In this document: one piece after another, positions 35,625 to 44,200 of the stretch
How the letters are laid out: the number at the start of each line of letters is the position of its first letter
How positions within the stretch are numbered: position 1 is the stretch's first letter
Assembly (NCBI RefSeq): GCF_014287955.1
Contig: NZ_JACOPD010000004.1
Span: forward strand, 124,001-188,000
From: Lachnospira hominis (ex Liu et al. 2021)
GTDB lineage: Bacteria; Bacillota; Clostridia; Lachnospirales; Lachnospiraceae
Direction of reading: 5' to 3'
DNA: 64,000 bases
Made by a program: the position numbers and the translations under genes
The notes under the pieces: model-generated
Seen by the model: the letters and a program-made list of their open reading frames with translations, nothing else
Database searches by the model: none
What the model was told of the DNA's origin: nothing

Positions 35625-35724
35625 CTCATATCAGGTGTTAGTATAATTAACTGCTGCGTAGATTTGGCGTGATTTAAAGGCCGTATTACGTGCAAAAACT
35701 AAAGTTAATTATACCTGATATGAG
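35625..35724. promoter_or_regulatory. Long interrupted inverted repeat spanning the promoter and ribosome site of a MATE gene
   Basis: CTCATATCAGG (35625-35635) and TATAATTAACT (35642-35652) are complementary to AGTTAATTATA (35703-35713) and CCTGATATGAG (35714-35724), the left arm carrying a 6-nt insertion. The right arm ends in the GAGG ribosome site of ATG 35735. The left arm contains a possible -10 (TATAAT). Confidence 0.65.
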
Positions 35725-35734
35725 GAAATTTTTT

Positions 35735-37105
35735 ATGAGTGGAATAAAAACAGAAAATACGTCCTGTGGAATGGATATGACAAGCGGTTCTTTGTGGAAA
35801 AAGATAGTTCTTTTCAGTATACCGCTTATGATGTCGCAGGTTCTTGAGGTTCTTTTTAATATGTCCGATGTGGCAGTTGTCGGTAAATTTGCAAGCTATG
35901 AGGCACTTGGGGCGGTTGGTTCGACTACAATTTTAGTGACGCTTTTTACAGGATTTCTTATAGGAATGGGTTGTGGTGTCAATGTAATAGTGGCAAGGCA
36001 GCTTGGTGCAAGACAGCACAAAGATTTGAAAGATACAATTCAAACAGCATTTATTCTGTGCCTGATTGTTGGAATTATTGTAAGCATTATATGTATTTCA
36101 TGTGCACATTTATTGCTGAATCTATTAAATACAAAAGAAGAACTTATAGACGGTGCGATGCTTTATTTCAGAATATATGCACTTGGTATGCCTGCCATGG
36201 CAGTATACAACTTTGGTAATGCTGTTATGAGTGCCGGAGGAGATACAAAGCGTCCGTTACTCTATCTTTTTATAGCAGGAATAGTAAATGTATGCCTTAA
36301 TCTTATATTTGTTATTGGATTTCGTCTGGCAGAACAGGGTGTAGCAATGGCAAGTATTATTTCACAGTATATTTCAGCAACACTTATTATGACTAATCTT
36401 TTGCGAAGAAATGATGTGTGCAAGCTTCATCTTTCACAGGTAAGAATAAACAAGAATGCAGCGAAAGCGATTCTTATGCTTGGAATCCCGGCAGGAATCC
36501 AGAACGCAATATTTGCGATTGCAAACCTTTTTATCCAGACAGGTGTGAATTCATTTGATTCTGTTATGGTTTCAGGCAATTCCGCAGCTGCCAATTTTGA
36601 TGCACTTATATATAATGTAATGTCAGCGTTTTATACAGCGTGTTCAAGTTTTATGGGGCAGAACATGGGTGCCGGAAATAAAAAGAGAATGCTTCACAGC
36701 TATTTTATAAGCATTGCATATTCATTTTGTGCGGCAGGAATTCTTGGAACTGTACTTTTTGTGTTTGGACGCCAGTTGTTGTCGTTGTTTACTAGTGAGC
36801 CGGCTGTTATAGACGCCGGGATGGCAAGAATAAAGATTATGGCTTTTTCGTATGCGGTATCTGCATTTATGGATGCATCAATTGCTGCATCGAGGGGTAT
36901 AGGAAAGAGTGTTGGGCCTACAATTATTGTTATAAGCGGTTCGTGTGTATTCAGGGTTGCATGGGTATATACAATATTTGCATATTTTCACTCTATACCA
37001 TCATTGTATCTTGTCTATGTATTTTCGTGGACAATTACAGCTATAGCAGAAATAGCATATTTTGCATACAGCTTCAAACATTTGAATGTAAGGGGAAGAT
37101 ATTAG
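35735..37105 (+). CDS. MATE-family exporter (third of three)
   Basis: A 456-aa, 12-helix MATE protein with VLFSIPLMMSQVLEVLFNMSDVAVVGK in helix 1, MGCGVNVIVARQLGARQ, and second-half AILMLGIPAGIQNAIFAIANLFIQ plus FMGQNMGAGNKKRML. It is of the branch often annotated as NorM/DinF-like in Clostridia; substrate unknown. ATG 35735 follows GAGG within the inverted repeat described at 35625-35724. It is monocistronic. Confidence 0.9.
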   Translation: MSGIKTENTSCGMDMTSGSLWKKIVLFSIPLMMSQVLEVLFNMSDVAVVGKFASYEALGAVGSTTILVTLFTGFLIGMGCGVNVIVARQLGARQHKDLKDTIQTAFILCLIVGIIVSIICISCAHLLLNLLNTKEELIDGAMLYFRIYALGMPAMAVYNFGNAVMSAGGDTKRPLLYLFIAGIVNVCLNLIFVIGFRLAEQGVAMASIISQYISATLIMTNLLRRNDVCKLHLSQVRINKNAAKAILMLGIPAGIQNAIFAIANLFIQTGVNSFDSVMVSGNSAAANFDALIYNVMSAFYTACSSFMGQNMGAGNKKRMLHSYFISIAYSFCAAGILGTVLFVFGRQLLSLFTSEPAVIDAGMARIKIMAFSYAVSAFMDASIAASRGIGKSVGPTIIVISGSCVFRVAWVYTIFAYFHSIPSLYLVYVFSWTITAIAEIAYFAYSFKHLNVRGRY

Positions 37106-37168
37106 TAAAGATTTAATGAGAGTTTTTGTAAAAAACTAACAAAAAAATATAATAATCAGTAAAATCCA

Positions 37169-37197
37169 TTGACACATTTATAATATAAGTGTATTAT
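37169..37197 (+). promoter_or_regulatory. Promoter of the pectin methylesterase gene
   Basis: TTGACA at 37169-37174, 17 bp, TATTAT at 37192-37197. The transcript would have a leader of about 150 nt. Confidence 0.8.
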
Positions 37198-37209
37198 TTA
37201 TACATACTT

Positions 37210-37286
37210 TAATAAAACACATACGCAAAAGCCTTTTCTTTTTCTTATGGGTATTTTTAGTTATTAGTTCACTGCGTGTTTTATTA
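37210..37286 (+). other. Inverted repeat in the pectin methylesterase leader
   Basis: TAATAAAACAC (37210-37220) is complementary to GTGTTTTATTA (37276-37286), with further pairing of GCA/TGC nearby. Both arms lie in the predicted leader RNA, so a long-stem structure closing a 55-nt loop is possible. Confidence 0.5.
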
Positions 37287-37356
37287 ATGGTAAGCGTGAT
37301 AATGAAAGGAAGTGTGTGGTTAAAAATATAATTTAGTAAAATGTTCGGAGGGTTTT

Positions 37357-40300
37357 ATGCGATTTAACAAATTATTTAGAAAGGTATTTGCGGCAGTTTC
37401 TGCGGTTACTTTGATTGTATCGGGGATGCCTGTAGGATTAGGCGTTACGGCAAAGGCCGCAGATACACAGACACGAAAAATTACGTATTCGTTTTCAGCG
37501 AATTCAAGTAAGAAAGCACCTGCAGCAGGTGAAATTCTTGATGGAACCGCCGGAGAGTCCGGCGGCATTTTGTATGTGTCACAGTATGCTGGAAATAGTG
37601 GTGTTACATATGACAGTGACAAACTTCGTTTCAGACAGGGAAGCGTATTATATCTTCCGGTAAAAGATGACACAACAAAAGTAAAATATGAGCAGTTATG
37701 TTCAAATGCTGCAACTGACAGACCTGTATATATCGGCAGTGCTGACAGCGGATATTCTGTTCAGATGAAGACAACAACACAGTCTGTAACAGTGGATGAT
37801 ATTACAGGTTATATTGTTGAAAAAGAAGGACAGAAGTATCTTCCTGTTATATCAGGCGGAGATGTTAAGGTCAGAACAATGGCTTTGACAGAATATAATC
37901 CGATTATAAATGTCACAGTTACAGGTACAGTGGCAAATGCAGCAGAAAATGGAATTACAGAGATTAAGTTTGACAGTCTTACAGACAGTTCTGCAAAGAC
38001 GGTTACTGCACAGGTTGACAGCAACGGCAAGTATTCCGTTGTATTAAAGAGAGTAAACGGCAGTGCCAGGTACGAAGTATCAATAAGTGCTGTAGGATTT
38101 AAGATTAATGATACCGACAACGGTAATATTCTTGAACTTACAGGTGAAGATGCTACGGCTGTTAAAGACTTTGAAGCAGTTGCCGATGCAGTTGCAACAG
38201 TTTCAGGAAGTATTATGGGAATTCCGGCAGATGCTGTAAAAGGAACAGTTTCAGTTAAATTTGTACCTGATAATTCAAAGCTTTCAACGATTGATGTTGA
38301 TGTAAAAGCACAGACAGACGGTTCTTACAGTTTTTCAAATGTAAGTATTAATTCAAGCTCAAACTATTCAGTAGTATTAGGCGGTGTTGACGATTATGAA
38401 GTTACAGAAAAGTTAAACAAGGCAGCAGGAGATTATACAGATGTAAAAATCGCTGCAACACAGAGAGCAAAGGTTAATGTTTCAGGTAAGTTCGTAACAT
38501 CAGATGACAAAGCTTCAGATGTTACAAAGATTACATTTACAAACAAATCAGACAGTAGCTATTCTTATTCATTCGATGTAACAGGTGACGGATACAAAGC
38601 ACAGTTAAGGGCAGGCGAGTACGATACATCAGTTGTATCTGAAAAGTATACCGCATATGACCATGTAAGTGTCGGCAGTGCAGATGTTTTGAATGATGTT
38701 TATCTTGAAACAGAAGCAGATACATCACCTGTTGAATATCAGGCTGAGGTAAAAGTGGGTAAGGGCCAGCAGTTTGAGACTATAACAGATGCAGTTAAGT
38801 ATATAGGCAGAATGACAAGAACAACAGAGAGAGTAACAATTACTCTTACAGATGCTTTATACAGAGAGCAGGTTATGGTTGATACTCCTTATGTTACTAT
38901 TTCAAGTGAAGCAGGCTCAACAATAACATGGTATTATGGTTCAGGTTATACTTATTACAGTGCCGATATGAACGGTTATTACAGTGAAGCAAGAGCAGTT
39001 GATAAGTATGAAAAAGGAGTTGAAATCGGAATGGGTACAGGCCACTGGGGAGCAACAGTTAATGTACTTCCTACAGCTACAGCGTTCCGTTCAGAAGGTG
39101 TTATATATGAAAGTTCATTCAACAGATATATGACAACAGAAGAAGTTGCAGATGGCGTAGGCAAAGGTGGAGATAACTCTAAGGTTGACCGTTCTAAAGC
39201 AACAGATGCCGATATCAAACTTTATAAAAATAAGGAAAGAGCATGTGTTATTTTCATTGAAGCAGACCAGAGCGAATTCAAGGACTGCCAGTTCTTAAGT
39301 TCACAGGATACAATGTTTACAGGAAATAATACAGAGCATACATATTTTAAGAATTGTGTCATTGAAGGTACAACAGATTATATCTGCGGTGATGGTAGTG
39401 CGGTATTCGACGGCTGTACATTAAGCATGTATGGATACGGTGACAAAGCAGCTTCAGGAAGTATCATTGTTGCGTCAAAGGCACTTTCACAGTTAGGTTA
39501 TCTTTTCAACAATTGTAAAGTTGTAAAGACTTCTTATGCGGGAATTAACAAAGGTATAACAAAGACATATTTTGCAAGACCATGGAGAGCAGATTCAAAG
39601 GTTGTATTCTTAAATACAGAAGTTGAAGATGCTAATACTATCGCTCCTGCAGGATTTACTTCAATGAGTAATGTAACACCTGCAAAGGCTAAGTATTATG
39701 AATATAATACACATCTTGCAGACGGAACAAAGGTAAGCACTTCAAGCAGAGCTGCAGGCGTTAATAAGATGACTGATGAAGAAGCATCAGCAGTAAAACT
39801 TGAAGATTACTTTGAGGGTTGGACACCTGCATACTATAAATCAGGAGATGTTAAGCCGGAACCGGTTGCAGCAGACTACACAGCAGTAGATGAGGCTATT
39901 AAGGCAGCAGAAGCCCTCAACAAAGATGATTATGAGGATTTCTCAGCAGTAACAAAGGCAATCGAAGCGGTAGACAGAACACTTACATCAGAAGACCAGG
40001 CAAAGGTAGATGCAATGGCAAAGGCAATAACAGATGCAATTAATGGTCTTGTTAAAAAGCAGCCTGTTGTTAAACCTGACGATCCAGGTAAGACAGACAT
40101 CAAAGTTGACCTTGATGGAAATGAAGATGCTGCTGATTTCAAGGATGTTGCATCAGTAGGTGACGTAAAGGTTAAAGATGAAGAAGGTAAAGACCTTACA
40201 GTAAGTGAAATTAAGTTAAATGTTGAGAAAGCAGCAGCTTCAATATCTGAAAAGATTGATGCGGCTATTGCTGACAAGAATATCAAGGGATTCGATTCAA

Positions 40301-40776
40301 AGAATGCGGATTATTATGATATTTCACTTAAAACAACAGACGGAAAAGTTGTTAAGCTTTCAAGCGGTAAGATTAAGATTACTATGTCATACAAAAAAGG
40401 AATCAATGCAGCAGATTACAATCTGTATGTATTCCATATGAATAACAACGGAGTTCTTGAAAGTGTAGCAGTTACAGCAGATGAAAATGGTTTTTCATTC
40501 GAGGCAGAGTCATTCAGCCCATATGCTGTAGTATACGCAGCAAAGGATTCAGGAAGCGATATAACACCGTCAACACCTGAAAATCCAGGAAATAATGAGA
40601 CACCGGGTACAGCAGAGACACCAGGTACAACAGAGACACCGGACTCAACTGTAACACCGGATTCATCAGTTTCAACAGGTGACAGCTTAGGTATGTTCAT
40701 GTATATGATAATTCTTGCTGCTGCATTGGCAGGAATGGCAGGAGTAGTCGTATACGACAGAAAAAGAGCAAAATAA
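37357..40776 (+). CDS. Secreted, cell-surface pectin methylesterase (CE8) with accessory domains
   Basis: A 1139-aa protein. Signal peptide (1-34, cut near VTAKA), an N-terminal carbohydrate-binding-like segment and two or three carboxypeptidase-regulatory-like beta domains (about 180-455). The CE8 beta-helix occupies about 460-830 with QDT (Gln650, Asp651), GTTDYICGDG (Asp674) and ARPWR (Arg741, Trp743), the catalytic set. A FIVAR-type helical module follows (about 845-905), then a beta domain, a Pro/Thr/Glu repeat linker (ETPGT repeats), and a C-terminal TGD, hydrophobic helix and RKRAK tail for surface attachment. It removes methyl esters from homogalacturonan. GGAGGG precedes the start. 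Confidence 0.9.
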   Translation: MRFNKLFRKVFAAVSAVTLIVSGMPVGLGVTAKAADTQTRKITYSFSANSSKKAPAAGEILDGTAGESGGILYVSQYAGNSGVTYDSDKLRFRQGSVLYLPVKDDTTKVKYEQLCSNAATDRPVYIGSADSGYSVQMKTTTQSVTVDDITGYIVEKEGQKYLPVISGGDVKVRTMALTEYNPIINVTVTGTVANAAENGITEIKFDSLTDSSAKTVTAQVDSNGKYSVVLKRVNGSARYEVSISAVGFKINDTDNGNILELTGEDATAVKDFEAVADAVATVSGSIMGIPADAVKGTVSVKFVPDNSKLSTIDVDVKAQTDGSYSFSNVSINSSSNYSVVLGGVDDYEVTEKLNKAAGDYTDVKIAATQRAKVNVSGKFVTSDDKASDVTKITFTNKSDSSYSYSFDVTGDGYKAQLRAGEYDTSVVSEKYTAYDHVSVGSADVLNDVYLETEADTSPVEYQAEVKVGKGQQFETITDAVKYIGRMTRTTERVTITLTDALYREQVMVDTPYVTISSEAGSTITWYYGSGYTYYSADMNGYYSEARAVDKYEKGVEIGMGTGHWGATVNVLPTATAFRSEGVIYESSFNRYMTTEEVADGVGKGGDNSKVDRSKATDADIKLYKNKERACVIFIEADQSEFKDCQFLSSQDTMFTGNNTEHTYFKNCVIEGTTDYICGDGSAVFDGCTLSMYGYGDKAASGSIIVASKALSQLGYLFNNCKVVKTSYAGINKGITKTYFARPWRADSKVVFLNTEVEDANTIAPAGFTSMSNVTPAKAKYYEYNTHLADGTKVSTSSRAAGVNKMTDEEASAVKLEDYFEGWTPAYYKSGDVKPEPVAADYTAVDEAIKAAEALNKDDYEDFSAVTKAIEAVDRTLTSEDQAKVDAMAKAITDAINGLVKKQPVVKPDDPGKTDIKVDLDGNEDAADFKDVASVGDVKVKDEEGKDLTVSEIKLNVEKAAASISEKIDAAIADKNIKGFDSKNADYYDISLKTTDGKVVKLSSGKIKITMSYKKGINAADYNLYVFHMNNNGVLESVAVTADENGFSFEAESFSPYAVVYAAKDSGSDITPSTPENPGNNETPGTAETPGTTETPDSTVTPDSSVSTGDSLGMFMYMIILAAALAGMAGVVVYDRKRAK

Positions 40777-40824
40777 AAACTGTTTGTAAAAACAGATAAT
40801 AAAATTATAATCCCATAACAGGGT

Positions 40825-40886
40825 AAACACCCCCTCCCGATATTGGATCTGCGAAAGTAGACAGATGTAGGGAGAGGGTGTTTTTG
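40825..40886 (+). terminator. Terminator of the pectin methylesterase gene
   Basis: AAACACCCCCTCCC (40825-40838) pairs with GGGAGAGGGTGTTT (from 40869), with an inner ATCTG/CAGAT stem, then five T. Confidence 0.8.
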
Positions 40887-40907
40887 TATTTCTTGGGGAC
40901 AAATTGG

Positions 40908-40994
40908 TATAAAAAAAGGGCTGCCATACGCAGCCGCTGTCATTTGGTTTAAAAATTTATTTTAACCTGCTATGTTATTTTGAATGGTAATAAC
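40908..40994 (-). ncRNA. tracrRNA, short form
   Basis: On the minus strand the anti-repeat (about 40961-40996) matches the CRISPR repeat in perfect complement over 20 nt (40971-40990), with the lower stem TTAAAAT and the GCAGG bulge as in the Streptococcus pyogenes tracrRNA. A GGCTGC-GTATG-GCAGCC hairpin and a seven-T run (to about 40908) end it. The predicted start near 40994 follows from the promoter at 41001-41029, giving about 87 nt. The predicted nexus region (AUAAAUUUUUAAACC) is AU-rich. Confidence 0.9.
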
Positions 40995-41000
40995 AATAGT

Positions 41001-41029
41001 ATAATAATATTTATTATTATAAATGTCAA
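41001..41029 (-). promoter_or_regulatory. Promoter of the short tracrRNA
   Basis: On the minus strand TTGACA (41029-41024), 17 bp, TATTAT (41006-41001). Confidence 0.8.
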
Positions 41030-41091
41030 TAGTAAATAACATAATTCCTAAAATTATTAAATGACAAATGTCAGACAATAACTTAAAAGAG

Positions 41092-41120
41092 AATATACAT
41101 GATTCAAACTGAAATGTCAA
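41092..41120 (-). promoter_or_regulatory. Promoter of the long tracrRNA
   Basis: On the minus strand TTGACA (41120-41115), exactly 17 bp, TATATT (41097-41092). Confidence 0.75.
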
Positions 41121-41137
41121 ATCGATATAAAAAATAA

Positions 41138-41152
41138 TGTCATTTAATATGG
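41138..41152 (+). promoter_or_regulatory. Predicted autoregulatory Cas9 target site with TGG PAM
   Basis: TGTCATTTAATA (41138-41149) is identical to the 3' end of the long tracrRNA guide and is followed by TGG (41150-41152). Further upstream bases do not match, so Cas9 would bind without cleaving. The site abuts or overlaps the cas promoter. Confidence 0.78.
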
Positions 41153-41178
41153 ACAAAAATATTGACAATATATATTAA
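41150..41178 (+). promoter_or_regulatory. Probable cas operon promoter
   Basis: TGGACA (41150-41155), 17 bp, TATTAA (41173-41178) is one option, with the PAM inside the -35. An alternative -35, TTGACA, is at 41162-41167 but has no good -10. An inverted repeat GTTACT/AGTAAC (41183-41208) follows. Confidence 0.55.
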
Positions 41179-41256
41179 ATGGGTTACTCTTTTACCAGAT
41201 AGTAACAGCTAATAAACATAAAATTATTTTAAAGTAAGAATGTGGAGGTAAAATTA

Positions 41257-44200
41257 ATGGATTTTAACAGAAAGTGCAGTGAAAATTATTGTTTAGGGCT
41301 TGACGTTGGAACAGCAAGCGTGGGGTATTGCGTTATAGATGAAAATGGAAAGTTGTTTAAAATTAACCGAAAAGGTGATAACGGAAATAATAAAAGGAAC
41401 AGTTTATGGGGAGTACGGACATTCAAGTCAGGAGAGCCTGCAAAAGGCTGCCGTATAAACAGAAGTACGAGACGAAGATATTCAAGAACACATACACGAA
41501 TTTTAGAGTTAAGAAAAATAATGTCGGATATGGTATGCAAAGTTGATGAAAATTTCTTTGCAAGATTGGATGAATCATTTTTGTGGAAAGAGGATAAAAG
41601 TGATAAGGCAAAATCTGATTACATATTATTTGCAGACAAGGATTGTACAGACAAAGATTATTACGAGAAATATCAAACTATATATCATTTAAGAAAACAC
41701 TTATTAGGGACGACAGAAAAAGCTGATGCAAGATTTATATATCTTGCATTGCATCACATGCTCAAGTATAGAGGAAATTTTTTATATGAAGGTCAAAAAT
41801 TTACGGAACTTGATGATTTTAAAATCATTTATGAACAGTTTTTAACTTCATTAAAGGAATATTTAGAGATAGAGTGTAATTATGATCAAATTTCTTGTGA
41901 GGAAATTGAAAAAAAATTAAAAGAAAAAAAATCCAAAAAAGAAAAATATAATGAAGTATCGGAAATATTGAAAAAACTTGGATTAGATAAAAAGTATGCA
42001 GAAGCAGTAGCAAATGCGATTATAGGATATAAATTCAATGTTGCAACAATTATGAATGATAAGAATCTGTGTGATGAAAATGGTAAAGAAATGAGTGTTA
42101 GTTTTGCATCAGCAGATTATGAAGAGGAAGAACAAAAATTATCAGATGAACTTGGTGAAAAATTTTCTGTTATAGAAAACTTGAAAAGATTGTATAGCTG
42201 GTATGTGATAAAACAGATTATGCAGGGAAGTGACAAAAATCGTGTAAATTATTTATCAGAAGCAATGGTCGCAAAATACGAAAAACACCATGCGGAATTG
42301 AAAGAACTAAAAGAATTATTCAGAGATTATAAAACACAGAAAGAATATAGTGAATTTTTTCATAAAGAATTAAAAGCAGAACAAAAAGACGGTAAAATGA
42401 GTCCGGCATTTTTAAAAAGTTTCGGAAAGATTAAAAAAGGAGAGTATGTGCCTAATTATGCCAATTATATTAAGGGAATGAAACGATGCGGTGATACGCA
42501 ATCAAAGGCAAGAGAAAATTTGTATAAATGTATTAAGGCATTATTAGGTGATGTTGCAAAAGATGATGAAAGATATATAAGAATATGTGCTGAAATGGAA
42601 AATGATTCATATCTAGAAAAGATAAATGATGTAAGCAATTCAGTTATACCATACCAGTTGAACGAAATGGAAATGGAAAAAATATTGGATATTCAGGGGG
42701 AATTTTATCCTGAATTAAAGAAGAACAAAGAGTTAATTTTGAAAATGCTAACTTCAAAGATACCGTATTTTGTGGGACCGTTAAATCCTGGCAGCAGGTT
42801 TGCATGGATGAGCAAAAAAGCCGGAATGGAAAATAAATCAGTATACCCGTGGAATGTAGAAGAGGTTGTTGATGTTGATAAAACGGCAGAAAAATTTATA
42901 ACAAGAATGACTAATTATTGTACCTATTTGCCGGATGAAAAGGTACTTCCGAAACATTCGATAATTTATCAGTGGTATGAGGTTTTGACGGAACTTTCTC
43001 AAATAAGTATTGATAAGATAAAGTTAGGAAAAGAAATTAGAGATGATATAATACAGAACCTTTTTTTGAAGAAAGTTTATGTATCGGGGAATAATTTAAA
43101 AGAACATTTAAAAAAATCTGGTACATATAATGATATTGATAACAGGGTTATAAAGGGCTATCAGGGGGGAGACAATTTTGCAAGCTCTATGAGCAGTTAT
43201 ATAACATTTAAAAAGATATTCGGTGAAATAAATATGTCTAATATAGATATGATTGAACAGATTATCTACTGGCTTACAATATTTGATGACAAAAAAATCA
43301 TAAAAAGAAAGATTGAACAGAATTACAAAGATAAAATAAATGATTCTCAGTTAAAGAGAATATTGAAAATTAAGTATACAGGCTGGGGACAGTTGTCTAA
43401 AAAATTCCTTACAGGAATTAAAGGTGATACAGGACATACAATTATAGAAATGCTTGAAGAGGGCGATTTAAGATGGAAAGAAATTCCTAATCTGATTCAG
43501 ATTATTAATAGAGATGAAAACATAAAAACTGTTATTGAGGAAAACAGGTTAAGGTATAACGGTGAAGATGATTTGCCGGATATTATTGATAAATTGCATA
43601 CGTCGCCCGCAAACAAACGCGGAATAAAGCAATGTATGAAAGTTATTGAAGAAATAATAGAGTATATGGGCAGAAAACCTGAACAGATATTTATTGAATT
43701 TGCAAGGGAAGAGGGGGAAAAAGTAGAGACAAAAAAGGTAAAGGATAAGCTGGATAAAGCTATAGGCAAGTTAAAACAAGAATTTAAAGACTATTATAAT
43801 GATGATATTAAACAAGAATTAAAAGATAATGAGAAAAGGCTTGATGAGGAAAAAGTAAGGTTATATTTTTCGCAGAACGGCAAGAGTTTGTATTCTGCTC
43901 CAAGTGCAAGTAATCAATTAAGCCTTGATAATCTCAATCAGTATGATGTAGACCATATTATACCTTATTCAATCAGTCAAGATGACAGTATGGATAACAA
44001 AGTTCTTGTTAAAAAGATTGAAAATCAGAACAAAGGAAATAGGATTGTTTCAGACGCATTTGGAAATAAAGCTGATTATAAGGAAATGCAAAATTATTGG
44101 GAGATGTTATATAAAGCAGGACTAATATCTGAGAAAAAATATAATAATCTTAATAAATCACTTGATGAAGTATTTTCTAAAGGATTTATTAACAGACAGC

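Larger units (their letters stand above)
40908..41085 (-). ncRNA. Predicted long tracrRNA acting as a natural single guide (tracr-L-like)
   Basis: A second minus-strand promoter (41092-41120) would start an RNA near 41085, about 178 nt long. It contains a repeat-like segment from 41054 downward (ATTTTAGGA, then TTATGTTATTT) that can fold back on the anti-repeat with 10 continuous pairs plus the lower stem. The 20 nt before it (41074-41055) form a guide whose last 12 nt, TGTCATTTAATA, equal the plus-strand DNA at 41138-41149, next to TGG. This is the layout of tracr-L, which makes Cas9 repress its own promoter without cutting. Confidence 0.8.

Noticed and set aside
40961..40996. Isolated CRISPR-repeat-like sequence upstream of cas9
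   Set aside because: Not a stray repeat: on the minus strand it is the tracrRNA anti-repeat, with the expected bulge, nexus and terminator.
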